Shown here: positions 23,302 to 31,417 of the stretch, one piece after another
How positions within the stretch are numbered: position 1 is the first letter of the stretch
Layout: the number at the start of each line of letters is the position of its first letter
Origin: an uncultured Acetatifactor sp.
Lineage (GTDB): Bacteria; Bacillota; Clostridia; Lachnospirales; Lachnospiraceae
NCBI GenBank assembly: GCA_910585805.1
Contig: CAJUFB010000037.1
Location: 1 to 34,089 of the forward strand
Reading direction: 5' to 3'
DNA length: 34,089 bases
Program-made: the position numbers and the translations under genes
The notes under the pieces: model-generated
What the model was told of the DNA's origin: nothing
Database searches by the model: none
Seen by the model: only the letters and a program-made list of their open reading frames with translations

Positions 23302-24975
23302 ATGATATTTCCAAAAGCATGGCAATCTCTGCAGAATTTACACGGGATTCTGCAAAGATGGATGGATCGGTTTCTGCCTAATGCGGAAAAGCGCCAGGCG
23401 CGGGAGATTCTGGGGCTTATCTGCCGGAAATGCCATGCGGAAGAAGCAGGGACAGAAAGTGGAGCAGATGCATCAAAGAAGAGGCCGCCAGGGAAGCGAA
23501 AACGCTTTCTGCACATCTTATGGGAAGAATGGAAAGAGCGCAAATGGCTGTCCGTTATCTGCCACCCGGTTTTTCTGCAAAGGCAGTACAGCCTGGAAGT
23601 CCTGGCAGGTCTTTGCGGCTTTTTGCAGGAGGAAAGCCAGGTTCGTCCTGAGGGGATAGGGCAGAATTTGTATTTTGCCCTGTGCATGGCATATGGCTTT
23701 TTCACGGATGGCGATGGTACGGCGGATGGCACAGCGGCTGCTGACAGGCAGGCGAGGTTGGCGGTATCGCCTGGGGCGGAAAGCGAATATAGCCGTTTGA
23801 AAGGGCTGCTTGCCGCTCATCCCAGTCACCGGGAGTATGTGCAGGATTTACGGTCCTGGTCTGACCTGATAGAAGAGCGCCGGTTCTTTTCTTTCTGCAG
23901 GGAGGCATGCTGCCTCTGGCTGGGCATGGGGGATCGGGAACAGCGGGCCGCCTTCGGGGAGGGCTTTCCGGACATGGCGGAGCAATGGCTGCTGATGTCC
24001 TCCCTCCCCAAGTCCGATACGGAATTCGTCTTCCGTAACCTCTGCCACCTGCCACAGCCTCTATTTTCACGGCAGCTGGCGGCGAAAATGCAGGAATACA
24101 CCCATCTGTGCCGGGAGCGGCAGGAATTTTTCCAGGCGTTCGTGGACGCGCTGGATCATACGGGAGATGGGCGTTCTGTCCATGAATGCGGATATGTGCC
24201 GCTTATGCAGCGCTTCAGCGCCCTGAAGGCACGATATGGTTCGGCGGGGAGCTGGAAAAAGCATCTGTGCAGCCGCAGTTTCCAGAACGCATTCCGTGAC
24301 TGGGTGCTGCACCCGCGCCATGACGGCTATGTCAGCTCCTGGGCCAGGTATCTGGAATACTATGGGTGGCGGGAGGTGCGCAGCCAGTTCGACGGCAGTT
24401 CGCCTTTTGAGGAAGAGCTGCTTGCGTGGCTTACGACCGACCTGTACTTCACAGAGTACGAGAAACGTTACCAAAAGGAGTCGGCATGGAAGGAGCAGCA
24501 GATAGAAAAGGCCTATTTCCGTGAACTGTTCCCCCTGCCGGAACGAAGCGAAGGAAAGCTTGAGGTGCTCCGCAAGGCAGAGCAGGGGAAGCCAATCGAC
24601 GCAAAGAAGGCGTCGGAAGCCCTCAGCGAACTGTACGCATATGATGAAACGGCGCTGCGCCGCCTGACGCAGGCCACCAATGCCATGGTGCGATTCAATT
24701 TCCTCCTGGGCGCGCCAAAGGACAGGGGAGAGGCGGCGTGGGGGGACGCGGTCTGCTTCCTGGAGGATGAGGTCCTGATCTACCGCAGGGAGGAAGACGG
24801 GACCTGCCACCTGAGCCACGCTGCATTTTTTGACATGATTGCTCACATTGTGGACAGCAAGGCGGACTGCCACATGACGCATCAGAAGTCTTTCTATCAG
24901 GAGGAATTTATAGATACGGTCTGCAAAAATATGTACCTGTACGAATGCTATGTATACGGTAAAACAATTAAATAA
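23302..24975 (+). CDS. uncharacterised 557-residue protein
   Basis: I do not recognise a domain. The start is chosen at MIFPKAWQSLQNLHGILQRW because GGGGAGG lies 7 nt before it. The open frame continues 65 residues upstream but has no ribosome site there. The protein is rich in Trp, Tyr, Phe and Arg, has no clear membrane segment or signal peptide and looks like a helical cytoplasmic protein. A Lys/Glu-rich helical part near 390-450 includes KKASEALSELYAYDETALRR. The C-terminus reads EEFIDTVCKNMYLYECYVYG. It could be the C-terminal part of one of the large J-domain-containing proteins of Lachnospiraceae that has lost its J domain, but that is a guess. Its last 26 nt overlap the start of a broken ABC ATPase. 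Confidence 0.6.
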   Translation: MIFPKAWQSLQNLHGILQRWMDRFLPNAEKRQAREILGLICRKCHAEEAGTESGADASKKRPPGKRKRFLHILWEEWKERKWLSVICHPVFLQRQYSLEVLAGLCGFLQEESQVRPEGIGQNLYFALCMAYGFFTDGDGTADGTAAADRQARLAVSPGAESEYSRLKGLLAAHPSHREYVQDLRSWSDLIEERRFFSFCREACCLWLGMGDREQRAAFGEGFPDMAEQWLLMSSLPKSDTEFVFRNLCHLPQPLFSRQLAAKMQEYTHLCRERQEFFQAFVDALDHTGDGRSVHECGYVPLMQRFSALKARYGSAGSWKKHLCSRSFQNAFRDWVLHPRHDGYVSSWARYLEYYGWREVRSQFDGSSPFEEELLAWLTTDLYFTEYEKRYQKESAWKEQQIEKAYFRELFPLPERSEGKLEVLRKAEQGKPIDAKKASEALSELYAYDETALRRLTQATNAMVRFNFLLGAPKDRGEAAWGDAVCFLEDEVLIYRREEDGTCHLSHAAFFDMIAHIVDSKADCHMTHQKSFYQEEFIDTVCKNMYLYECYVYGKTIK

Positions 24976-25198
24976 AACCAAAAAAACGTATATGCTTCCG
25001 CTTTGCCGCCTGGAGAGGACTCGGCAGCTTCTTCTTTACGTCCTGCGGGACATCAACGCCCAAATAGAGCAGGGCAGGATGTACGCCATCCTCGGCCCCT
25101 CCAGGTGCGGCAAGACCACGCTGCTGTCCCTGCCGGGCGGTCTGGACAGCCCCTGCAGCGGCCAGATTTTGTACCAGGGCGAAGATATTGCAAAAAAT
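24950..25198 (+). pseudogene. truncated LolD/MacB-type ABC ATPase
   Basis: The plus strand reads MYTVKQLNKT, then a scrambled stretch, then LRDINAQIEQGRMYAILGPS, RCGKTTLLSLPGGLDSP and GQILYQGEDIA. This is the beginning of a MacB/LolD-like ATPase. Walker A is damaged (GPSRCGKT instead of GPSGCGKT). The scrambled stretch is explained by a frame shift: the alternative frame gives LPPGE where the family has PSGE. Similarity ends after EDIA, so signature and Walker B are lost. Confidence 0.75.
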
Positions 25199-25222
25199 CA
25201 CTTTCCCTCCCCAAATTTCACA

Positions 25223-25447
25223 TTACAGCACCCGGGCTTTTCCCGTGTAGGGATGGCTCTCTGCATAAGCGGACGCTTTTACTGCAAACTCGCCTGCTTC
25301 CATTTTGTCAAAGTATTCCCGTTGCCATACCGTATAATCGAAATCATCCCTTTTAATAAGGGAAATGAAATACTCCGCATCAATAACTCCCAGATTATCT
25401 ACAAGACATGCAAACCCCTGATCCAAAATATTCACTGCATTAGCCAT
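25223..25447 (-). CDS. partner protein of the PIN toxin, probable antitoxin
   Basis: A 74-residue protein beginning MANAVNILDQGFACLVDNLG and ending ESHPYTGKARVL. It lies directly downstream of a PIN-domain gene, an arrangement I have seen repeatedly in Clostridia, and is therefore the likely antitoxin or partner. No DNA-binding motif is obvious. Its ATG overlapped the original stop of the PIN gene as TAATG. The current PIN stop lies 57 nt upstream because of the inserted element, so any coupling is now lost. The ribosome site is GGAGG about 12 nt before the ATG. Confidence 0.65.
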   Translation of the reverse strand: MANAVNILDQGFACLVDNLGVIDAEYFISLIKRDDFDYTVWQREYFDKMEAGEFAVKASAYAESHPYTGKARVL

Positions 25448-25504
25448 TAGCCATCGACCTCCATTCTTCTAATAAATTCTCCCGGCGTTACCAGCTTAAT
25501 CTTT

Positions 25505-25990
25505 TCAGACTGATATTTTATACTGCACACCGGTTAAATTTGCAGTGCAACCCGACTGCAGACCGCCAGCCAAGTACTTTCCCGGAGACACCACTGTAAA
25601 TCCTGGCGGTCTGCAGTATAACAATCTGTCATCTGTGGTCACAAAATAATCGCATTCAGCCATAAGAGCACAGGCTACATGATATGCATCTTTTTCCTTT
25701 ACGCCTGTTTCCATAATAGAATCAGCAATTTCTGCAAACTTGTCGCTGTGCTTATTGCTGACATATAATGTGGCGTAGTCTTTCATAAACTTCTCAATCG
25801 CCATCCTCTTCTGAATTGACCGATTATTGCTATTCTCAAAATCAAGAACATATGATGTGACAAGCTCTATCTGTTTTTTCCTAATCATGTCCTGTATATG
25901 CAGCTTTGCCTGCGTTTCTAAATGAATGCGCATTTGCGACTGATCATCATAGGGCCGGTTATAACTACAATTATCCAAGTATATTCTCAT
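25505..25990 (-). CDS. PIN-domain toxin (VapC-like) with altered C-terminus
   Basis: The frame encodes 161 residues. Residues 1-124 are a PIN domain: MRIYLDNCSYNRPYDDQSQ with Asp6, a conserved acidic pair near LDFENSNN (50-53), DAYHVACAL with Asp101, and TTDD (118-121). PIN proteins are Mg-dependent RNases. After RLL the reading enters a 98-bp inserted element, giving about 37 foreign residues. Removing the element and one TA restores KYQSEKIKLV through TPGEFIRR to a 147-residue protein. The catalytic acids are all before the insertion, so activity may survive. The start follows GGAGAG about 9 nt upstream. Confidence 0.8.
   Translation of the reverse strand: MRIYLDNCSYNRPYDDQSQMRIHLETQAKLHIQDMIRKKQIELVTSYVLDFENSNNRSIQKRMAIEKFMKDYATLYVSNKHSDKFAEIADSIMETGVKEKDAYHVACALMAECDYFVTTDDRLLYCRPPGFTVVSPGKYLAGGLQSGCTANLTGVQYKISV
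25521..25618. mobile_element. 98-bp MITE-like palindromic element in the PIN gene
   Basis: The ends TACTGCACACCG (from 25521) and CGGTCTGCAGTA (to 25618) are inverted repeats with one mismatch. TA at 25519-25520 and TA at 25619-25620 look like a target duplication. Inside, ACTGCAGACCGCCAG (25555-25569) and CTGGCGGTCTGCAGT (25603-25617) form a perfect 15-bp inverted repeat, and TTGCAGTGCAA is a small palindrome. TA duplication and lack of coding capacity fit a non-autonomous IS630/Tc1-type miniature element. No second copy was seen in this window. Confidence 0.75.
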
Positions 25991-26236
25991 GTCATCATTC
26001 TCTCCTTACCTTAAATTATGCCCTTTTGTCTTATCTTAACACAGTTGATGGGGATAATCTACTTCTTTCACCTCCCATTGTCACACCGTATAATTGAAAT
26101 CAAGCTTAAGAAGATAATCCGTCTGTTCTTAGTATAGCTGATTGCGATTGGCATTACAATAACAATCAATATCCATATGCAAAAATCCTCAAAGCGAAAC
26201 TTAATTAGCAGCCACTTTGTTTACGATACTATATAA

Positions 26237-26746
26237 TTACCCCCTGGCACTGTAGATTTCTTTAATGATGTCTTCGATAGGCGTGCCGCTTATATTCATA
26301 TCCTCTATCCTCGCCTCGCGCGAAAGCTGGCTTATGACCGCATCTATAGATATCTCTACCAAATCAATCACAAAAGATTTCTTTTTCCCCTGATCGGAGA
26401 TCACCCTGATCCTGTCATCAGAGACCACGATTTCTTCAGACAGTTCCACATCTATGAACCTGCGCCTCCCATGTATGTCAGCCACCTTGTCCATCGAATC
26501 GTGAAAGACGATGCTGCCCCGGTCAATCACAATCAGGTCCCTGCACACATTGACGATATCTGCCAAGTCATGGGAGGTCACTACCAGGGTGACCTTCTTC
26601 TCCTGGTTCAGCCAGGTAAGGAATTTCCTTATTTTGTCCTTTGCTATGATATCCAGCCCGATAGTAGGCTCGTCCATAAAAACGATTTGGGGGTCATGGA
26701 GAAAGGATGCCGCGATTTCACACCGCATCCTCTGCCCCAGGCTCAG
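26237..26746 (-). pseudogene. C-terminal half of an ABC-2 exporter ATPase
   Basis: The minus strand keeps the signature LSLGQRMR, then IVFMDEPTIGLD (Walker B), VVTSHDLADI (H-loop) and the C-terminal domain ending DIIKEIYSARG. Everything before the signature, including Walker A, is missing. Immediately upstream the sequence switches to the truncated permease B. The same signature and domain layout occur in the intact ATPase at 12495-13544. A TAG in this frame stands directly before LSLGQ. A frame from MRCEIAAS could be translated but would not bind ATP properly. Confidence 0.85.
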
Positions 26747-27194
26747 CTACCGGACCGGGGAGCACCAACAGCTTATAAAGAGACCAATGTACCCTGTTGC
26801 AGATGCATGCCACCACCAGAACGGCCTCTGACGGGAAGAAATGGGCAAAGATTTCTATGACGCCTAAATTGTGGAAAACCAGGCCAAAAAGGATCGGCTG
26901 CGGCCTCGTAAAATATATGTCCAGGTTCCCCGTGATCACAAAGTCTTCCAGATATCTCAGGTTCCGGGCAAATATCTGAGCGATTCCATAAGAAGTCAGC
27001 ATGAGCCCATACAGGAAGATCAGGTCCCAGGAGTCCCATGTGCCAAACCCATCGAACTCCTTCGCTATGAACCAGGAGAACACCAATTGAATCAAATGTA
27101 TCGGCCCTATGGATATACAGGCAATCAGGAAATTCAGTCGGTATTGCAGCTGCCTCTGGAGGCTCATTTTAAAGTATTTTCCAATCAATCCCAT
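26718..27194 (-). pseudogene. ABC-2 permease truncated at its C-terminus
   Basis: The sequence begins MGLIGKYFKMSLQRQLQYRL after AGGGGGATGAA and keeps about four membrane segments, through DLIFLYGLMLTSYGIAQIFA and FTRPQPILFGLVFHNLG. At about LYKLLVLPG it joins the ATPase remnant in another frame and ends 26718 in residues that belong to the ATPase reading. About half of the family length is lost. It starts 1 nt after the upstream permease stop, preserving the original operon spacing. Confidence 0.8.
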
Positions 27195-27195
27195 T

Positions 27196-27798
27196 TCATC
27201 CCCCCTGTACATTCAGCTTCTTGACAGCGGTATGCCATACCACATACATCATCAGGTAAAGGAATACGGCCCATGCAATCTGCTGGAGAAAAAGCGGGAC
27301 ATATTCTTTCATAAGCATCGTCTTCCCCTGTGAAAGGTAGATGCTGACAGGCTTTTGGTAAATCCATACGAACGGCAGGGCATCCATTATCCTCTCCAGC
27401 CATCCAGGGACCAGCCATGTGGGCAGGAACTGTCCGGAGAGCAGGCCGATCGCCACATCGACCAATATCAGCAGATAGAAAGCTTCTGTCAGCCAAAAAC
27501 ATGCCATCGCCACTATCGCCTTGACCAGGAACAGGAGAAGGAAGCCCAAAAAAGCAGATGCCAGGAAAAGCACGATGTTCCCTGCAGGCGGTATCTGCAT
27601 GTGGAACAGCAGCCTTGCCATGATGAACAGCACGAGCCCTGAAGAGGCCAGGTTCGCGACAATGGTTCCGAAATCCTCAAAAAGGAGGGAATTCATATAT
27701 TCCCACGGCCTTAACAGCTCCACGGAGATTGCTCCGGTACGTATCCTGGCCGACAATGTCCCCGGTCGCCCAAAATGGAGCAGTTCGCACCCTTGCAA
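27196..27798 (-). pseudogene. ABC-2 permease missing its N-terminus
   Basis: The family-like part begins at RIRTGAISVELLRPWEYMN, which in intact DUF990-type permeases lies some 70-90 residues in. The preceding residues (MQGCELLHFGRPG) are encoded by a 20-bp repeat and adjoining sequence and are not permease. Membrane segments then follow to the C-terminus VVWHTAVKKLNVQGG. The break coincides with the direct repeat at 27767-27786, so the loss of the N-terminus and arrival of the signalling module are probably linked. Confidence 0.78.
27767..27786. repeat. 20-bp direct repeat, left copy
   Basis: CGCCCAAAATGGAGCAGTTC, identical to 30045-30064 in the same orientation. It lies at the break point of the truncated permease and 80 nt upstream of the response-regulator start. 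Confidence 0.85.
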
Positions 27799-27799
27799 T

Positions 27800-27828
27800 T
27801 AGTAATAAAGCGCAAATGACGATATAAT
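27800..27828 (+). promoter_or_regulatory. possible promoter of the two-component operon
   Basis: A perfect TATAAT (27823-27828) lies 39 nt before the response-regulator start. The matching -35 (TAGTAA, 27800-27805, 17-nt spacer) is poor, so an activator may be needed. LytTR regulators often activate their own promoter. Confidence 0.4.
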
Positions 27829-27867
27829 AAAAGAAACAGATTTGAAATGAAAGGAAGTCGGGATTTT

Positions 27868-28590
27868 ATGAGGATTGCAGTTTGTGATGATGACCGGGCA
27901 ATCCGGGAAGAAATTTCCCGGCTGATACAAAAGCAGGTGTCGGAAGCGGATATTGCGGAGTATCAGTCGGGAGAAGAATTGATAAATGCGAAAGGAAATT
28001 TTGACATTTATTTCCTCGATATTGAAATGGGTAAAGTGTCCGGCATGGATATAGCTAGGCGTATCAGAGAACAGGAAGAAAGCGGCGGGCAAAGGAGCAT
28101 TATTATTTTTGTGACAGGGTATCGGGAATATATGGAAGCGGCGTTTGATGTAAATGCGTTCCATTATCTGATAAAGCCCGTTGACGCAGAAAAGTTTTCA
28201 GAGGTTTTCAGCCGGGCATGGAAAGAAGTGTCTGCTTCCTGTGAACAGGCCAAAAAACATATCATAGTAAAAAGTTCTGGAACACAGCGGAAATTATTGT
28301 TGAAAGATATTTACTATATAGAGAGCGGCAATAAGAAAGTCATTTTTCATACAACGAAAGGGACACTGGAGGTTTACGGGAAAATGGAGGAATTGGAAAA
28401 CGGGTTAGGGAACACTTTTTACCGCTGCCATAGGTGCTATCTTGTAAACATGGAGAAAATCTCTGCTTACAGTGCGGATAATATACAGGTCACAAACGGA
28501 GATAACCTGCTCCTTGCAAGGAAGAAATATTCTGATTTCATCAAAACTTATATGCGGTATGTAAAAAACGGAGGGATTGTTAATGTATGA
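27868..28590 (+). CDS. LytTR response regulator, AgrA/ComE-like
   Basis: A 240-residue regulator. The receiver domain (1-120) has the acidic pocket CDDD (6-9), phosphoacceptor Asp51 in FLDIEMGKVSG, Thr83 in FVTG and Lys103 in IKPVD. The LytTR DNA-binding domain (about 132-236) has LLLKDIYYIES, TFYRCHRCYLVNMEKI and ends YMRYVKNGGIVNV. Such regulators bind paired 9-bp sites and control peptide signalling, bacteriocins or virulence. The start at MRIAVCDDD follows AAAGGAAG. It overlaps the kinase gene by 8 nt. Confidence 0.92.
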   Translation: MRIAVCDDDRAIREEISRLIQKQVSEADIAEYQSGEELINAKGNFDIYFLDIEMGKVSGMDIARRIREQEESGGQRSIIIFVTGYREYMEAAFDVNAFHYLIKPVDAEKFSEVFSRAWKEVSASCEQAKKHIIVKSSGTQRKLLLKDIYYIESGNKKVIFHTTKGTLEVYGKMEELENGLGNTFYRCHRCYLVNMEKISAYSADNIQVTNGDNLLLARKKYSDFIKTYMRYVKNGGIVNV

Positions 28591-30025
28591 TAGGTTGCTT
28601 CCAGTGTCTATATATTTAGTTGACAGTATATTAAGCGGGATTTATTCGCAGGGCTTCTTAAAAGAAAAGTACGGGAAAAAGGCTGTTTTGGCAGTATGGG
28701 GAGCAGCTTTTTTTCTCATTCAGATTGCAGTATATGAAATACTGGACAATAGCTTCCCAATCAGTGAAGTTGTGGGGATAATCGTGAATGTCTGTGTCCT
28801 GCTGTCCATGCAGTTTTTTCTCTTTGAGAAAGATATGCAAAAACAGGTTTTTGTTGCCTTTAGCTTCATAGCAGGAAAAGAAATTGTGAAATATATTGTC
28901 AGCGTACTTAGTGTTGTAGTTACTGGATTGTGGAATGATTTTTTTGACTCTCTGATTTCAAAAGGAATGTTAAATACGGCAGACAGCCTTTACGTTTGGA
29001 CAAATAGTTCTGTCGTAGCTTTAGCGGTCATATGTACACTTCTTTATACTCTGCTGCTATATGTATATTTGTTTTTGATGGACAAAAAATTCGTAAGAAA
29101 AGATTACCTGTTGCAGATACATGAAAATATTTTTCTGGTTTTGCCCTGCCTTGCTGCCTTGTGTATTTCTGTAACGATTAAAATGATGATCGTTTCGGTC
29201 GGCATCGGAATGACTGTGATTGTTTATGACACTGTTCCGGCAACAAGATTCTGGATACCTGTCATCTGCGTCATGCTGCTATCTACTATTATCGCAAGCG
29301 TTACATTATTTCAGAAATTGGTACAGTACAATGAGGAAACCGGGAAACGTGCCATACTGGAAAATCAAGTACAGCAAATGCAGAAAGAGATTGTAGAAAT
29401 ACAGGACATATATACTGATATGAGAGGGCTTCGGCATGATATGAGAAGCCATATAGCCAATATTTCCTTACTTGTCAAAAATGTGGCGGGTTCTGTGAAT
29501 GAGGAATTGGAAAGCTATATCGGAAAAATGGAGGAAACCGTCAGCAAATTAGATTTTACTTATCAGACAGGAAATCCGATCACGGATATTATTATCCACC
29601 AAAAAGGACAGGAAGCAGAGAAAAAACAGATACAGTTTAAGGTTGATTTTGCCTATCCCCCGAATCTTTTGATAGATATCTATGATATTGCGGTTATTTT
29701 GAATAATGCACTTGAAAACGCCATAGAAGCCTGCCGTAAAACAGAGGGCAATAAACAGATAAAGCTACATTCTTATGTGAAAGGCAGCCTGTTCTTTATA
29801 GAGGTCGAAAATGATTTTTCAGAGGATATTATCATAGAGGAAGAAAGCGGTCTGCCTGTCAGCAGCAAGGAAAGTGGAAAGCTGCACGGGATTGGAATAT
29901 CCAATATCCAAAGGTGTGCAAAGAAATATAAAGGCGATATTGATATCGAAATTTCTGATACAGACGGCAGGAAAAAATTCAGTCTTACAGTAATGATGAA
30001 TGGAAAACCCGCGGCAACAATCTGA
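28583..30025 (+). CDS. AgrC-like sensor histidine kinase (GHKL)
   Basis: A 480-residue membrane kinase. The N-terminal half (about 1-245) has six or seven hydrophobic segments, as in peptide receptors of the AgrC type. A coiled-coil linker (about 248-275) leads to the phosphorylation motif LRHDMRSHIANI with His285. The ATP-binding domain has the N-box NNALENAIEACRK (about 374-386) and G-box GKLHGIGISNIQRC. The start ATG has GGAGGG 7 nt upstream. No agrB or agrD-like gene is beside it, so the signal is not identified here. It ends 19 nt before the right-hand 20-bp repeat. Confidence 0.9.
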   Translation: MYDRLLPVSIYLVDSILSGIYSQGFLKEKYGKKAVLAVWGAAFFLIQIAVYEILDNSFPISEVVGIIVNVCVLLSMQFFLFEKDMQKQVFVAFSFIAGKEIVKYIVSVLSVVVTGLWNDFFDSLISKGMLNTADSLYVWTNSSVVALAVICTLLYTLLLYVYLFLMDKKFVRKDYLLQIHENIFLVLPCLAALCISVTIKMMIVSVGIGMTVIVYDTVPATRFWIPVICVMLLSTIIASVTLFQKLVQYNEETGKRAILENQVQQMQKEIVEIQDIYTDMRGLRHDMRSHIANISLLVKNVAGSVNEELESYIGKMEETVSKLDFTYQTGNPITDIIIHQKGQEAEKKQIQFKVDFAYPPNLLIDIYDIAVILNNALENAIEACRKTEGNKQIKLHSYVKGSLFFIEVENDFSEDIIIEEESGLPVSSKESGKLHGIGISNIQRCAKKYKGDIDIEISDTDGRKKFSLTVMMNGKPAATI

Positions 30026-30044
30026 TACTACACTGGAAATTTCG

Positions 30045-30064
30045 CGCCCAAAATGGAGCAGTTC
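30045..30064. repeat. 20-bp direct repeat, right copy
   Basis: CGCCCAAAATGGAGCAGTTC, identical to 27767-27786. The two copies enclose exactly the two-component pair. It may be an IS end, a recombination core or a regulator site. Confidence 0.85.
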
Positions 30065-30084
30065 ACGCCAAACCTATGGAAAAA

Positions 30085-30113
30085 TTGTTTTGATTGGCGA
30101 TAAACCATATAGA
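30085..30113 (+). promoter_or_regulatory. promoter of the DUF6033-like gene
   Basis: TTGTTT (30085-30090), 17 nt, TATAGA (30108-30113), about 38 nt before the start at 30152. Confidence 0.6.
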
Positions 30114-30151
30114 AACTATTTTTAATGACAGAGAAAGGAAAGGTGCTTTAT

Positions 30152-31417
30152 ATGGCAATGGAGATTACAAACAATTATAGAAACTATGCGGCAAATTACG
30201 CCGATACTGCGAAAAAGGCAGACAGCCAGGCAGCAGCGGCAAAGACAAGCGGCAAGGATAAAGTACAGGAATATTACGAAAAATTATGCAAAAAATTTCC
30301 TCAGATAAATTTTAATACTAAGGGTGTATTGTCGAGCAACAGCAGTAAAGTTACTGTAAATCTTTCATATGACTGTTTAAAGAAAATGGCAAATGATTCG
30401 GAATTTGCAAAAGAAATAGAATGGAACTTATCGGGAGAAATGGCGGCTAATTCAATGGTTTACGGGTGGGCCCAAAGAGATGGCGTCGTACTTGGAGGAA
30501 GAACCGTTACATATGATGCCAATGGCAACAGACAATCATCTTGTGGCGGCATGAGAACGGCAAATGCAGGAGATAGCAATACTAATAAAATGCAGAAGAA
30601 GTATAAGACAGAGGAAGAACGCTGGTTAAAAGCCAGAAAGAAACGTGAGGAAAAAGAAAAAACAGCTAAAAAGCAGACAGAGAAAAAGGCAGAAGAAAAG
30701 AGAATGGCTGGAAGGCGGGCAGAGAAAAAAGAAGCCGAAGAAGCAAGGACAGAAACAGGCGAATATACCGTAAGCGCTACGGGTACGGATATAAAGAGAA
30801 ACACGAAAAACGGGAACGGTACGGAAAATATCGCACTGGAAAAAACAGACGGAACAGAGGAATTATCGGAAGCGGAAGAAATGGAGATTTTTAAGAAAGA
30901 GTTTTATGAAGCCCTTTCCAAAATAACCAATCATAGAACAGTAAGCAATGCGGCTGTCAACATTTCAGAAGCAGCATTTGAAGCTATGAAAGATGACCCT
31001 CAATACAGAGAAAAAATTCTTTCATTGATTCAAAGAGATTGGGGCGATTCTTATGCACCACGGAATTGCTCAGTTTTGATAACGGTTGGTGCGTCTTTGA
31101 ATGAGTATAGAGGGGATTCATGGCCTGTGGGCTATGATTCTGAATTTGATGTACGTTCACAAAATAGTTTTTATAAAAGAACGAGTGACAAGAAAGCTAA
31201 TCAGAAAGAGCTCCTGGAAGAATACCTTGAAAAACGGGCGCAGGTAAAAAAACAGCAGCAGGAAATGTTGAATGCGAAGATTGCGAAGCAGGGACAGGAG
31301 AGAAGCCGTCTATTACAGTCATGGAACAATGAACGGCTGTTATCGAAAGCGTCTATTGCTTATGAAGCGAATGTTTTGACGGAAGCTGTTACAGATATGG
31401 CTTCCCTGCCTGGCTGA
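30152..31417 (+). CDS. duplicated-domain protein resembling DUF6033
   Basis: A 421-residue protein. The start is set at MAMEITNNYRNYAANYADTA because AAAGGAAAGG precedes it. It has two similar globular parts. One, about 40-110, contains YYEKLCKKFPQINF and SYDCLKKMANDSEFAKEIE. The other, about 240-335, contains FYEALSKITNHRTV and SEAAFEAMKDDPQYREKIL. Between them lies a highly charged coiled coil rich in Lys and Glu (about 155-205), and another charged helix follows near 350-390. No signal peptide or membrane segment. The N-terminal pattern recalls DUF6033 proteins of Lachnospiraceae, whose function I do not know. It follows the kinase in the same direction but has its own promoter. Confidence 0.6.
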   Translation: MAMEITNNYRNYAANYADTAKKADSQAAAAKTSGKDKVQEYYEKLCKKFPQINFNTKGVLSSNSSKVTVNLSYDCLKKMANDSEFAKEIEWNLSGEMAANSMVYGWAQRDGVVLGGRTVTYDANGNRQSSCGGMRTANAGDSNTNKMQKKYKTEEERWLKARKKREEKEKTAKKQTEKKAEEKRMAGRRAEKKEAEEARTETGEYTVSATGTDIKRNTKNGNGTENIALEKTDGTEELSEAEEMEIFKKEFYEALSKITNHRTVSNAAVNISEAAFEAMKDDPQYREKILSLIQRDWGDSYAPRNCSVLITVGASLNEYRGDSWPVGYDSEFDVRSQNSFYKRTSDKKANQKELLEEYLEKRAQVKKQQQEMLNAKIAKQGQERSRLLQSWNNERLLSKASIAYEANVLTEAVTDMASLPG

